NCBI GenBank assembly: GCA_964404895.1
Contig: CAYOLV010000001.1
Location: 1,116,001-1,180,000, forward strand
DNA: 64,000 bases
Reading direction: 5' to 3'
DNA from: JBGSUZ01 sp964404895
Lineage (GTDB): Bacteria; Bacillota; Clostridia; Peptostreptococcales; Acidaminobacteraceae
A program made the position numbers and the translations under genes. A model generated the notes under the pieces. That model was not told the DNA's origin and made no database searches. It saw nothing but the letters and a program-made list of their open reading frames with translations. This document shows, piece after piece, positions 15,575 through 23,661 of this stretch (positions are counted from its first letter, which is position 1; each line of letters starts with the position of its first letter).

Positions 15575-16939
15575 ATGAAAATTGTTGCAGTAACAGCTTG
15601 TCCAACGGGGATAGCCCATACTTACATGGCTGCGGAAGCCCTTCAAATCGCTTCTAAAGAGAAGAACATTGAAATAAAAGTTGAAACTAGAGGTTCAGTT
15701 GGGGCTGAAAATCCACTCACAGATGAAGACATCAAAAATGCTGACGCAGTCATTGTAGCAGCTGACACCAGTACACCAATGGAAAGATTTGCTGGTAAAA
15801 AAGTGATAGAAGTCTCAGTAAAAGAGGCAATCAAAGACGCAAAAGGTCTGATTGAAAAGGCACAGAATGCACCCGTTTATGGTAAAGCATTAATGGATCA
15901 AGTTCAAGAAATCAAAGAAGAAAATAAAGCTAAACAAAATAGTATTTACAAGCATTTAATGTCGGGCGTTTCCTTTATGATTCCATTTGTAACAGCAGGT
16001 GGTATTTTGATAGCCCTTTCATTTGCTTTCGGTATTGAAGCGTTTAAACAAGAAGGAACCCTTGCTGCAGCACTTATGACCATTGGTGGCGGTAATGCAT
16101 TTGCCCTTATGGTTCCAATTTTGGCAGGTTACATTGCATTCTCCATTGCTGACAGACCAGGTTTAGTACCCGGAATGGTTGCAGGGATGTTGGCATCATC
16201 TATTGGTGCAGGATTCCTTGGGGGTCTTATTGGTGGTTTCTTAGCAGGTTACACTGTTGTCTTCTTGAAAAATCTTATCAAGTTGCCTAAATCTATGGCT
16301 GGTCTTATGCCTGTTCTAATTTTACCAGTTCTCAGTACATTATTTGTAGGTTTAGTCATGATTTATGTATTGGGTGGCCCAGTAAGCGCTATCAACGCAG
16401 GTCTTAACAGCTGGTTATCATCTCTCAGCGGTACAAATGCAGCCTTCCTAGGTTTGATTCTTGGTCTTATGATGGCATTAGACATGGGTGGTCCAGTCAA
16501 TAAAGCGGCGTATACTTTTGGTGTAGGCACATTGGCAGCTGGTCAACCATCGGCAGTTATGGCAGCAGTTATGGCAGCAGGTATGGTACCTCCTTTGGCA
16601 TTAGCACTTGCCACAACGATTGCAAAGAATAAATTCTCTGAAGATGAAAAAGAAGCGGGTAAAGCCGCATGGGCACTGGGTGCATCCTTTATCACTGAAG
16701 GCGCAATTCCATTTGCGGCAGCTGACCCAGCTAAAGTTATTCCTTCAATCATGATTGGTGCAGGTATTACAGGCGCATTGTCAATGACATTCAACTGTGG
16801 ACTTGCGGTTCCTCATGGTGGATTATTTGTACTTGCAATCCCACACGCAGTAACGAATTTACCATTATACTTGGTATCCATTATTGTGGGTACAGTTGTT
16901 TCTGCAGTGATATTATCGGCTTTAAAAACAAAGAAATAG
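15575..16939 (+). CDS. fruA: Fructose PTS EIIBC component
   Basis: The membrane permease of the fructose phosphotransferase system (454 aa). The EIIB domain is at ~1-100 with phosphocysteine in VTACPTGIAHTYMAAEAL. A linker follows, then the EIIC domain (~120-454) with about 9-10 hydrophobic segments, including GVSFMIPFVTAGGILIALSF, LDMGGPVNKAAYTFG and the ITEGAIPFAAADP loop typical of fructose EIIC. With the upstream EIIA and fruK it takes in fructose and yields fructose-1-phosphate. Confidence 0.94.
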   Translation: MKIVAVTACPTGIAHTYMAAEALQIASKEKNIEIKVETRGSVGAENPLTDEDIKNADAVIVAADTSTPMERFAGKKVIEVSVKEAIKDAKGLIEKAQNAPVYGKALMDQVQEIKEENKAKQNSIYKHLMSGVSFMIPFVTAGGILIALSFAFGIEAFKQEGTLAAALMTIGGGNAFALMVPILAGYIAFSIADRPGLVPGMVAGMLASSIGAGFLGGLIGGFLAGYTVVFLKNLIKLPKSMAGLMPVLILPVLSTLFVGLVMIYVLGGPVSAINAGLNSWLSSLSGTNAAFLGLILGLMMALDMGGPVNKAAYTFGVGTLAAGQPSAVMAAVMAAGMVPPLALALATTIAKNKFSEDEKEAGKAAWALGASFITEGAIPFAAADPAKVIPSIMIGAGITGALSMTFNCGLAVPHGGLFVLAIPHAVTNLPLYLVSIIVGTVVSAVILSALKTKK

Positions 16940-17063
16940 GAAGCTCAGGGCATTGAGCCCTTCGCTTCCTCCCAGATTTGCTTCGCAAATGGGATAAATA
17001 AGGAGCTCAGGGCATCGAGCCCTTCGCTTCCTCCCGGATTTGCTTCGCAAATGGGATAAATAG
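16940..17063 (+). repeat. Tandem 62-bp hairpin repeat, two copies
   Basis: Two near-identical 62-bp units (16940-17001 and 17002-17063) lie between fruA and ptsI. Each carries two hairpins: one from GCTCAGGGCAT(T/C)GAGC / GGGC-GCCC pairing, and one from ATTTGC-TTC-GCAAAT flanked by CCC and GGG. The copies differ at only a few positions. The element adjoins the fruA stop, and the ptsI ribosome binding site GTAAGGAGG comes ~20 bases later. Confidence 0.85.
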
Positions 17064-17092
17064 AATTTTCATTCCTGTAAGGAGGAAGAAAA

Positions 17093-18811
17093 GTGAAAGG
17101 TATTCCAGCATCAGAAGGCATTGGCGTTGCACCAGTCTTGATGATCGAAGTTCAAGAAATGGTGATTGAAACCCATACAATAGAAGATGTTGAAGCAGAA
17201 GTGGCTCATTTTAGAGCCGCTTTAGCTTCTGTAGAAGTACAACTTGAAAATTTAAGAATTGAAACAGCGAAGCACGTTGGAGAAAAGGAAGCGGGCGTAT
17301 TTGAAGCCCACAAAATGTTTCTGCAAGATCCGGAATGGGTTGGGCAAATTGAAGCGTTGATTCGAAAAGAAAAAAAAGCCTCCAGTTATGCGGTGGAAAA
17401 AGTCACTCAAGGGTTTATTCAATTATTCGAAGCTATTGAAGATGCTTATTTGAGAGAACGGGCAGCTGATCTGAAAGATGTGAGTCAGCGGCTTTTAAGA
17501 AGACTTTTGAATCTGCAGGAAATGGATCTTAAGAACTTAGAAAAACCGGTCATTCTCGTTGCAAAAGATTTACAGCCTTCACAAACGGCGAGCCTAGACA
17601 AAAATAGAGTCATCGGTTTTGTGACGGAAATGGGAAATACCACTTCTCACACTGCCATTATTGCCAGAACTTTGGGAATCCCAGCAGTAGTAGGTCTTTC
17701 AGGAATTCTGAAAAACGTTAAAAATGGAGATCTCTTGGCAATTGACGGTTCTACGGGGGATGTGATCATCGCACCAGAAGAAAAAGAACTTGCTGATTTT
17801 GAGAATAGAAGAAAAAACTATTTAAACAAACAAAGTATTTTTGAAACAGTCAGAGGTCTTGAAACCATAACTTTAGATGGACGTCAAATCGAAGTTGCAG
17901 GGAATATTGGCAAGCCCAAAGATGTGGCACTGATTGTCTCCAATGACGGCGAAGGCATAGGTCTTTTCAGGAGTGAATTTGTCTTTATGGACAGAGAAAC
18001 CCCTCCAACGGAAGAAGAACAGTTTGAAGCTTACAAGCACGTCCTTGAAACCATGGGCGGCAAGCCTGTTATCATTCGTACATTAGATGCAGGCGGCGAT
18101 AAGCATATTCCTTATCTCAATATTGACGAAGAAATGAACCCGTTTTTAGGGTATAGAGCGATTCGTATTTGTCTCGATGATCAAGAACTTTTCAAAACCC
18201 AATTGAGAGCCATTTTCAGAGCTAGCGTTTACGGTAAAGCTAAAATCATGTTCCCTATGATTGCCCGTGTGGAAGAAGTTAGACGGGCAAAAGAAGTGGT
18301 GGAAGCAGTTAAAGAAGAACTGAGAACTGAGGGCATTGCCTTTGACGAGCAAGTTCCCGTTGGAATTATGATAGAAGTCCCATCTGCAGCGGTTATGGCA
18401 GATGTGCTTATTGAAGAAGTAGACTTTTTCAGCATAGGAACTAATGATTTGACTCAGTACACTTTGGCAGCGGACCGTATGAATGAAAAGCTTGGCGAAT
18501 TGTATTCTACTTTTGACCCTGCAGTTATTAGACTGATTGCAAAGGTTATTCAAGCGGGGAATAAAGCGGGTAAAATGGTTGGAATGTGCGGTGAAGCGGC
18601 AAGTGATCCTAGACTGATTCCCCTTTGGTTAGGTCTGGGCATGGACGAGTTCAGCGTCTCTCCTTCTAAAATTTTAGAGACTCGTTACAATCTTCGAAAA
18701 TTAAATCAGTCGCAATTGGAAACAGTTGTGGAAAAAGTGCTATCATCGAAAAGTAAGGACGAAGTCAAAGAGATTTTAGAGGTCGTTTATAAGGAGGCAT
18801 ACAATGGTTAA
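17093..18811 (+). CDS. ptsI: PTS enzyme I (phosphoenolpyruvate-protein phosphotransferase)
   Basis: Transfers phosphate from phosphoenolpyruvate to HPr, the entry step for all PTS sugars. At 572 aa it has the normal length. The N-terminal HPr-binding and phosphohistidine domain has His186 in GNTTSHTAIIARTLGIPAVV. The C-terminal PEP-binding barrel has GIGLFRSEFVFMDR, IIRTLDAGGDKHIPY, GIMIEVPSAAVMAD, FFSIGTNDLTQYTLAADR and VGMCGEAASDP. The start is GTG behind AAGGAGGAAG. It overlaps ptsH by 8 bases. Confidence 0.97.
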   Translation: MKGIPASEGIGVAPVLMIEVQEMVIETHTIEDVEAEVAHFRAALASVEVQLENLRIETAKHVGEKEAGVFEAHKMFLQDPEWVGQIEALIRKEKKASSYAVEKVTQGFIQLFEAIEDAYLRERAADLKDVSQRLLRRLLNLQEMDLKNLEKPVILVAKDLQPSQTASLDKNRVIGFVTEMGNTTSHTAIIARTLGIPAVVGLSGILKNVKNGDLLAIDGSTGDVIIAPEEKELADFENRRKNYLNKQSIFETVRGLETITLDGRQIEVAGNIGKPKDVALIVSNDGEGIGLFRSEFVFMDRETPPTEEEQFEAYKHVLETMGGKPVIIRTLDAGGDKHIPYLNIDEEMNPFLGYRAIRICLDDQELFKTQLRAIFRASVYGKAKIMFPMIARVEEVRRAKEVVEAVKEELRTEGIAFDEQVPVGIMIEVPSAAVMADVLIEEVDFFSIGTNDLTQYTLAADRMNEKLGELYSTFDPAVIRLIAKVIQAGNKAGKMVGMCGEAASDPRLIPLWLGLGMDEFSVSPSKILETRYNLRKLNQSQLETVVEKVLSSKSKDEVKEILEVVYKEAYNG

Positions 18812-19061
18812 AGAAATAGTCACGCTTATTGCAAAAGAAGGGTTTCACGCAAGACCTGCTTCAATGTTCGTTAAAATGGCAAATGGCTATCAGTCTGAAA
18901 TTAGCCTGACATATCAAGATAATACTGTCAACGGCAAGTCCATTATGGGGATTTTAACCCTTGGTGCGGCTTGTGGCAGTGAAGTGATAATTGCTGCAGT
19001 CGGTGAAGATGAAGCGGAAGCCGCAAGTGCCTTAAGTGCATTTGTAAAAGAAATGGAATAG
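18804..19061 (+). CDS. ptsH: HPr phosphocarrier protein
   Basis: Relays phosphate from enzyme I to sugar-specific EIIA proteins. It is 85 aa with phosphorylated His15 in EGFHARPASMFVKMA and the regulatory Ser46 in NGKSIMGIL. The Ser46 context implies control by HPr kinase/phosphorylase and CcpA-type catabolite repression, as in other Firmicutes. ATG overlaps the end of ptsI, within reach of the AAGGAGG site at ~18790. Confidence 0.97.
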   Translation: MVKEIVTLIAKEGFHARPASMFVKMANGYQSEISLTYQDNTVNGKSIMGILTLGAACGSEVIIAAVGEDEAEAASALSAFVKEME

Positions 19062-19099
19062 GTTTTAAAAAATATATAGTTACTAAAAAGATTACTAGA

Positions 19100-19129
19100 A
19101 AAATCCGTCTCTTAGAGGCGGATTTTTTT
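19100..19129 (+). terminator. Rho-independent terminator
   Basis: AAAATCCGTCTC-TTA-GAGGCGGATTTTTTT ends the fru-pts cluster. Confidence 0.9.
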
Positions 19130-19187
19130 GTTGGATACATATATAATGAAATCAGATAGGACAAATTCTGTCATGAGGAGCAACTAT

Positions 19188-19883
19188 ATGAAACCACAGC
19201 AAATTTTAATTGTAGATGATGAAGTGAAAATTAGAGACGTGATTAAATCCTATTTGGAAAAGGATGGGTATATTGTTTTTGAAGCTGGGGACTGTGCACA
19301 GGCTCAAAAATTATTGGATAACAAGCAACCCGATTTAATGATTTTAGATTTGATGTTACCAGATATGACTGGGGAAGCCTTTTGCAAGAAAATCAGAAAG
19401 ACATCCAGAATACCCATCATTATGCTGACGGCAAAGGTAGAGGAGATGAATATTTTAGAAGGGCTAGACATGGGGGCGGACGACTATGTGACTAAACCAT
19501 TCAGTGTGAAACAATTAGTGGCGAGAGTTCAAGCCCTGCTTCGCAGAAGCAGTTCAGAAGTCATGCCCCTGACCAATCAACTCAGTTTTAACAACGGCGA
19601 ATTAGTCATTGAGCCATTGAAACACGAAATCAAAAAGCAGGGCGAAGTGGTGGCTTTGACCCCTAATGAGTTTAAGATTCTCATGACTTTAGTTGCCTAT
19701 CCGAGTAAAGTATTTACCCGAGAAGAGCTCATTATTGCCGCCCTCGGAGAAGACTTTGCAGGCTATGACCGCACGGTGGATACTCACATTAAAAATATCA
19801 GGCAAAAAATAGAAACAGATCTTAAATCTCCTAAATATGTGCTGACAGTTCACGGCGTGGGCTATCGATTTGGCGGTGAGTAA
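19188..19883 (+). CDS. OmpR/PhoB-type response regulator
   Basis: A DNA-binding regulator of 231 aa with receiver features (LIVDDEVKI, phospho-acceptor Asp54 in MILDLMLPD, MLTAKV, TKPFSVKQL) and a winged-helix output domain (ALTPNEFKILMTL, VFTREELI, DRTVDTHIKNIRQKIE, VHGVGYRFG). The frame is open back to 19128, across the terminator region, but ATG 19188 behind GAGGAGC is the credible start. Its kinase begins directly at the next base after the stop. It probably controls the lipoprotein and SafE-type genes downstream, an inference from position. Confidence 0.93.
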   Translation: MKPQQILIVDDEVKIRDVIKSYLEKDGYIVFEAGDCAQAQKLLDNKQPDLMILDLMLPDMTGEAFCKKIRKTSRIPIIMLTAKVEEMNILEGLDMGADDYVTKPFSVKQLVARVQALLRRSSSEVMPLTNQLSFNNGELVIEPLKHEIKKQGEVVALTPNEFKILMTLVAYPSKVFTREELIIAALGEDFAGYDRTVDTHIKNIRQKIETDLKSPKYVLTVHGVGYRFGGE

Positions 19884-21248
19884 ATGTATAAACTCAGAAC
19901 GAAGCTGACGGCAGCGTTTGCCGTAACAGCAATACTTTGCGTCATTCTCATTGGTGTATTGTCAAATCTTCAACTGGAATACCATTTTAAGGAGTACGTC
20001 AAGCAAAATCAAAATCAGAAGAACTACGAAATTATTCAGTTAATGGCATCGGTTCATGACAAAGAGACTGGGTGGAACGTTCAAACCATTGAAAGTATTG
20101 GCATTTTTGCTTTTAAACAGGGGTTGCTTATACAAGTTTTTGACGAGAAGAATCAGTTGATTTGGGATGCTTACAACAATGAAAATATCCAGTCGGCCAG
20201 TCAAAGTATGGGGGACTATAACTCTGCAGACGCACCTCATATCTCGCAAACTTTTCCAATGATTAAAAATGGAGAAAAGCTTGGCAGTGTAACCATCGCC
20301 TACGATGAACCCCTTTCTTATAATCAATTGGATCTTCATTTTATTCGAACTTTAAATCAAATATTTATTGTAGTGGGGCTCCTTTCTTCAATATTAGCCA
20401 TACTTTTTGGTGCCTATATGTCAAAGCGCATCAGTTTGCCCATTACAAAGGTTATTCAAACCGCCCAATCCATTGCTAAAGGCACATATAACGACAGAGT
20501 CCATGAAGAATCCAATACCATAGAAATTAAGCAGCTAACAGAGACGGTCAATCAGCTGGCTCTGACTTTGGAGAAGCAGGAAAACTTGAGAAAACGATTG
20601 ACTGGGGACGTGGCTCATGAACTCAGAACCCCTCTAACCACCATTCAAAGCCATCTTGAGGCGATGATTGATGGGGTGTGGGAACCTTCGCTAGAGCGCC
20701 TGACCAGTTGTCACGAGGAAATAACCCGCATTACAAGATTGGTCAGTGATTTAGAAAAGTTGGCTCATTTTGAAAGTGAAAATATGATGCTTCATAAAGA
20801 AGCATTGAACTTAGAGGAGCTGCTCCATCAGCTTACAATGACCTTTGAGTCAGCTTTTTCTCAAAAGAAAATCAATGCCCAAATCTTCTGTGACCACAGT
20901 TCGCTATGGGGAGACAAAGACAAAATCAGCCAAGTGGTTATTAACGTATTGTCAAACGCAGTGAAGTTTACACCAGAAGGGGGAACTATTACTTTAAAGG
21001 GACAGCAACTTCCTGGTGGCGTTGAACTGGTCATATCAGATACGGGAGTAGGTATTTCGGAAACCGACCTGCCTTTAATTTTTGAAAGATTCTACCGTGC
21101 AGACGTTTCTCGAAATAGAATGACAGGTGGCTCTGGCATAGGTTTATCCTTGGTAAAAACCATAGTTGAAGCCCACGGTGGCACTGTAGAGGTTATGAGT
21201 CAGGTGAATCGGGGCACCACTTTTAAATTTTATTTTCCAAAGGGCTAA
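19884..21248 (+). CDS. Membrane sensor histidine kinase
   Basis: A 454-aa kinase. Transmembrane helices are at ~7-28 and ~158-178, enclosing a ~130-residue outer sensor region (contains FAFKQGLLIQVFDEKNQLIW, PAS-like by eye). A HAMP domain follows (YMSKRISLPITKVIQTAQSI). Phospho-acceptor His245 lies in GDVAHELRTPLTTI, and a complete ATPase module shows NVLSNAVKFTPEGG, ISDTGVGI, FERFYRADVSR and GGSGIGLSLVKTIVEAHGG. It is adjacent to the response regulator with no spacing, so translation is coupled. The signal is unknown. Confidence 0.94.
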   Translation: MYKLRTKLTAAFAVTAILCVILIGVLSNLQLEYHFKEYVKQNQNQKNYEIIQLMASVHDKETGWNVQTIESIGIFAFKQGLLIQVFDEKNQLIWDAYNNENIQSASQSMGDYNSADAPHISQTFPMIKNGEKLGSVTIAYDEPLSYNQLDLHFIRTLNQIFIVVGLLSSILAILFGAYMSKRISLPITKVIQTAQSIAKGTYNDRVHEESNTIEIKQLTETVNQLALTLEKQENLRKRLTGDVAHELRTPLTTIQSHLEAMIDGVWEPSLERLTSCHEEITRITRLVSDLEKLAHFESENMMLHKEALNLEELLHQLTMTFESAFSQKKINAQIFCDHSSLWGDKDKISQVVINVLSNAVKFTPEGGTITLKGQQLPGGVELVISDTGVGISETDLPLIFERFYRADVSRNRMTGGSGIGLSLVKTIVEAHGGTVEVMSQVNRGTTFKFYFPKG

Positions 21249-21327
21249 TCTTCATAAAATCTACATTAAATTTTGAGATACTCAATCTAACAAATACACC
21301 TTAGGGGTATTAATGAGGAGGCTTTTT

Positions 21328-22005
21328 ATGAAAAAAATAATTTTAGCATTATCGGTCATAACACCGCTGGTCTTAGCGGGTTGTGCTCAAACTGATGTGG
21401 TTGCCAAATATTCTGTGACTTCTTTTGAATCGATTTTAAGTGCTGCACCGAGTCCAGTTGCCTTTGATGAAGTCAATAACGGTTGGGCTTTGAAATCTCC
21501 AGGGGGCGAAAGTTTTACTTGGGGCAAAGATTTCAGCACGGCCAATACTCCAGATTTAATGATGTCATTGGACGCGACACCTTTTCTTAATGCAGGACTT
21601 AAACCTGATACATTAGATCAAGAGATGTACTTATTTGACGCTGCAAGCAACACTCTTATGATTCATGCTGAGGCAGGGGAAGAAGTTTCTAAATACAATG
21701 GGGAGCCCCAGCCTATAGATGGATTCAAACTGTTGGTGAAGAACCATAGAGATCGAATTGGCTACCATGAAGTTTTAGACCATTACGGGGTAAAACTAGG
21801 TGATGGCAATATGGTAGAATGGGCAAAAGACATGGCGACTAATGACAAAGACCTTGTTTTTGTATTGAATCCGCAACCTCTTATTGAGGCAGGGGTAGAT
21901 CCTGCAAAAGTAGAGGAATGGATTTTTACACAAGTTGAAGTCAAAAATGATCAAGGACAAACGGAAATGGTAGACAAGTTCCTCAAACCTTATGATTTTA
22001 AATAA
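21328..22005 (+). CDS. Lipoprotein with an internal duplication, function unknown
   Basis: A 225-aa protein not assigned to a named family. It starts with a lipoprotein signal (KKIILALSVITPLVLAGC). Two regions are similar: FTWGKDFSTANTPDLMMSLD followed by ATPFLNAGLKPDTL, and VEWAKDMATNDKDLVFVLN followed by PQPLIEAGVDPAKV. They share the pattern W-[GA]-K-D-x-x-T-N-x-x-D-L-x-x-x-L-x-x-x-P-x-[LI]-x-A-G-[LV]-x-P. The mature protein is therefore probably a two-repeat domain outside the membrane. ATG 21328 follows GAGGAGG. It lies between a two-component system and a metal/redox-type membrane protein, which suggests an envelope sensing or binding role. Confidence 0.8.
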   Translation: MKKIILALSVITPLVLAGCAQTDVVAKYSVTSFESILSAAPSPVAFDEVNNGWALKSPGGESFTWGKDFSTANTPDLMMSLDATPFLNAGLKPDTLDQEMYLFDAASNTLMIHAEAGEEVSKYNGEPQPIDGFKLLVKNHRDRIGYHEVLDHYGVKLGDGNMVEWAKDMATNDKDLVFVLNPQPLIEAGVDPAKVEEWIFTQVEVKNDQGQTEMVDKFLKPYDFK

Positions 22006-22028
22006 GCCATGAAATGTAGGTGATGCAG

Positions 22029-23399
22029 ATGCCCAAAATTGTAAATAAAACATTCCAAATAGATGGAATGACCTGTGGTCAATGTGAAAAGATTATACAA
22101 AAGAAGCTGATAAAAGAAGAAGGTATAGTCAGCACTGAGATTAGTTACAGCAAAGGGACTGCAACGATTGTGTACGACCTTGAAAAAATCAGCGAGGAAC
22201 GCATTCACAAAATCGTTCAGGACGCAGGTTATGATTTCAAAACTATAAATCACTCAAATAATGTAAAACCTTCGATTAAAACTTTTCAATGGGCAGGTAT
22301 TGGAGTTGTTTTGGCAGCCTTTATACTTCTGATTCAGCTCACCATAGGCTTTAATTTTATTCCTGAGCTCAGTGTGCAAATGAGTTATGGCATGTTGTTT
22401 GTTGTTGGACTTTTAACTTCGGTTCACTGCATTGCCATGTGTGGTGGCATCAATCTTTCTCAGTGTCTGGTTCCCAGAGAAAACGGAACATTCACAGCGG
22501 ATTGGAGACCCAGTTTTCAATACAATTTAGGAAGAGTGCTGTCTTATACTATTATAGGTGGCATAGTTGGGGGCCTTGGGTCGGTCATACAATTTACTGG
22601 AAGTGCTAGAGGTCTGATTGCTATTCTCGCAGGACTTTTTATGATGATTATGGGCATCAATATGCTGGGTATTTTTCCTTTCTTAAGAAAAGTTCAAGTC
22701 AGATTGCCCTCAGGACTGCGCCAGAAATTACTCGGTAAAAATAAGAGTAGAGGTCCTTTGGTGATAGGTATTCTCAATGGACTCATGCCCTGTGGACCCC
22801 TTCAAGCGATGCAACTCTATGCTCTAGGAAGTGGCAGCGTCCTTTCAGGTGCCTTGTCCATGCTGTTCTTTAGCTTAGGAACAGTACCTCTCATGTTTGG
22901 ATTTGGTCTATTGAGTACCTATATGAGCAAGAATTTCACTAAAAATCTATTGAAACTCAGTGGTCTTTTGGTTGCTTTATTAGGAATTATTATGATGGGA
23001 AGAGGTTTCAACTTAAGCGGATTGGGTTTGCCGTCTATGGCTAGCCTCCAAGAAGTGGTTCAAAGCAGTAATGCTTTAAAGTCAGATAGTCCCTCTGCAA
23101 TTGCCAAAGTTGAAAATGGCGTTCAAGTGGTGACTGGCGAAATTCAATCAAGGGCGTATCCCAATATGGTCGTAAAAAAAGGCATTCCTCTTCGCATAAA
23201 TTTTCACGCAGAGGAGAGTCAGATTAATGGCTGTAACGGAACACTGGTCATACCAGATTATGGGATTCAACTCGATTTGAAACCTGGTGACAATTATGTT
23301 GAGTTTACACCGTCAGCTTCAGGAAAATTAGTTTATACTTGTTGGATGGGCATGGTGTCTGGCGAAATTGACGTTGTAGAGGAGTTAGAGCAAAAGTAA
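22029..23399 (+). CDS. HMA - SafE/DsbD-like membrane - cupredoxin-like fusion protein
   Basis: A 456-aa protein with three parts. Residues ~1-70 form a heavy-metal-associated domain with the metal motif GMTCGQCE. Residues ~85-335 are a six- or seven-helix TauE/SafE-type membrane domain (LTSVHCIAMCGGINLSQC, LGRVLSYTIIGGIVGGLGSV, GILNGLMPCGPLQAMQLYAL) with paired Cys residues suited to metal or redox work. Residues ~355-450 are a cupredoxin_1-like domain (YPNMVVKKGIPLRINFHA, and a final GKLVYTCWMGMVSGEI with Cys and Met as possible copper ligands). The family is probably involved in copper handling or thiol transfer across the membrane. ATG 22029 is preferred over GTG 22020, because AGGTGATG is its ribosome binding site. 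Confidence 0.85.
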   Translation: MPKIVNKTFQIDGMTCGQCEKIIQKKLIKEEGIVSTEISYSKGTATIVYDLEKISEERIHKIVQDAGYDFKTINHSNNVKPSIKTFQWAGIGVVLAAFILLIQLTIGFNFIPELSVQMSYGMLFVVGLLTSVHCIAMCGGINLSQCLVPRENGTFTADWRPSFQYNLGRVLSYTIIGGIVGGLGSVIQFTGSARGLIAILAGLFMMIMGINMLGIFPFLRKVQVRLPSGLRQKLLGKNKSRGPLVIGILNGLMPCGPLQAMQLYALGSGSVLSGALSMLFFSLGTVPLMFGFGLLSTYMSKNFTKNLLKLSGLLVALLGIIMMGRGFNLSGLGLPSMASLQEVVQSSNALKSDSPSAIAKVENGVQVVTGEIQSRAYPNMVVKKGIPLRINFHAEESQINGCNGTLVIPDYGIQLDLKPGDNYVEFTPSASGKLVYTCWMGMVSGEIDVVEELEQK

Positions 23400-23420
23400 T
23401 TTATGAATGGCGCCTTATAA

Positions 23421-23455
23421 AAAGAGCAAACCTTGAAAAGGTTTGCTCTTTTTAT
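23421..23455 (+). terminator. Rho-independent terminator
   Basis: AAAGAGCAAACCTT-GAA-AAGGTTTGCTCTTTTT ends the two-component/SafE operon. The 23456-23661 gap is AT-rich leader DNA; I see no clear structure in it. Confidence 0.9.
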
Positions 23456-23661
23456 TTAGCCCATTTCAGAAGTATGTGAAGGTGAAAACGGAAGGTCATA
23501 GGGCTTGAAATTAGCATCGATATATGAAAAAAGGATTAAAAAAAGCCACAATTGATTGAATTTATGTTAAATTGATATATACTTTAATATGGCTAACAGT
23601 ATATAAATATGAATTGAAGAAACTGATTTCCAATGATGTGAAGGATATAAAGGAGTTTTAA

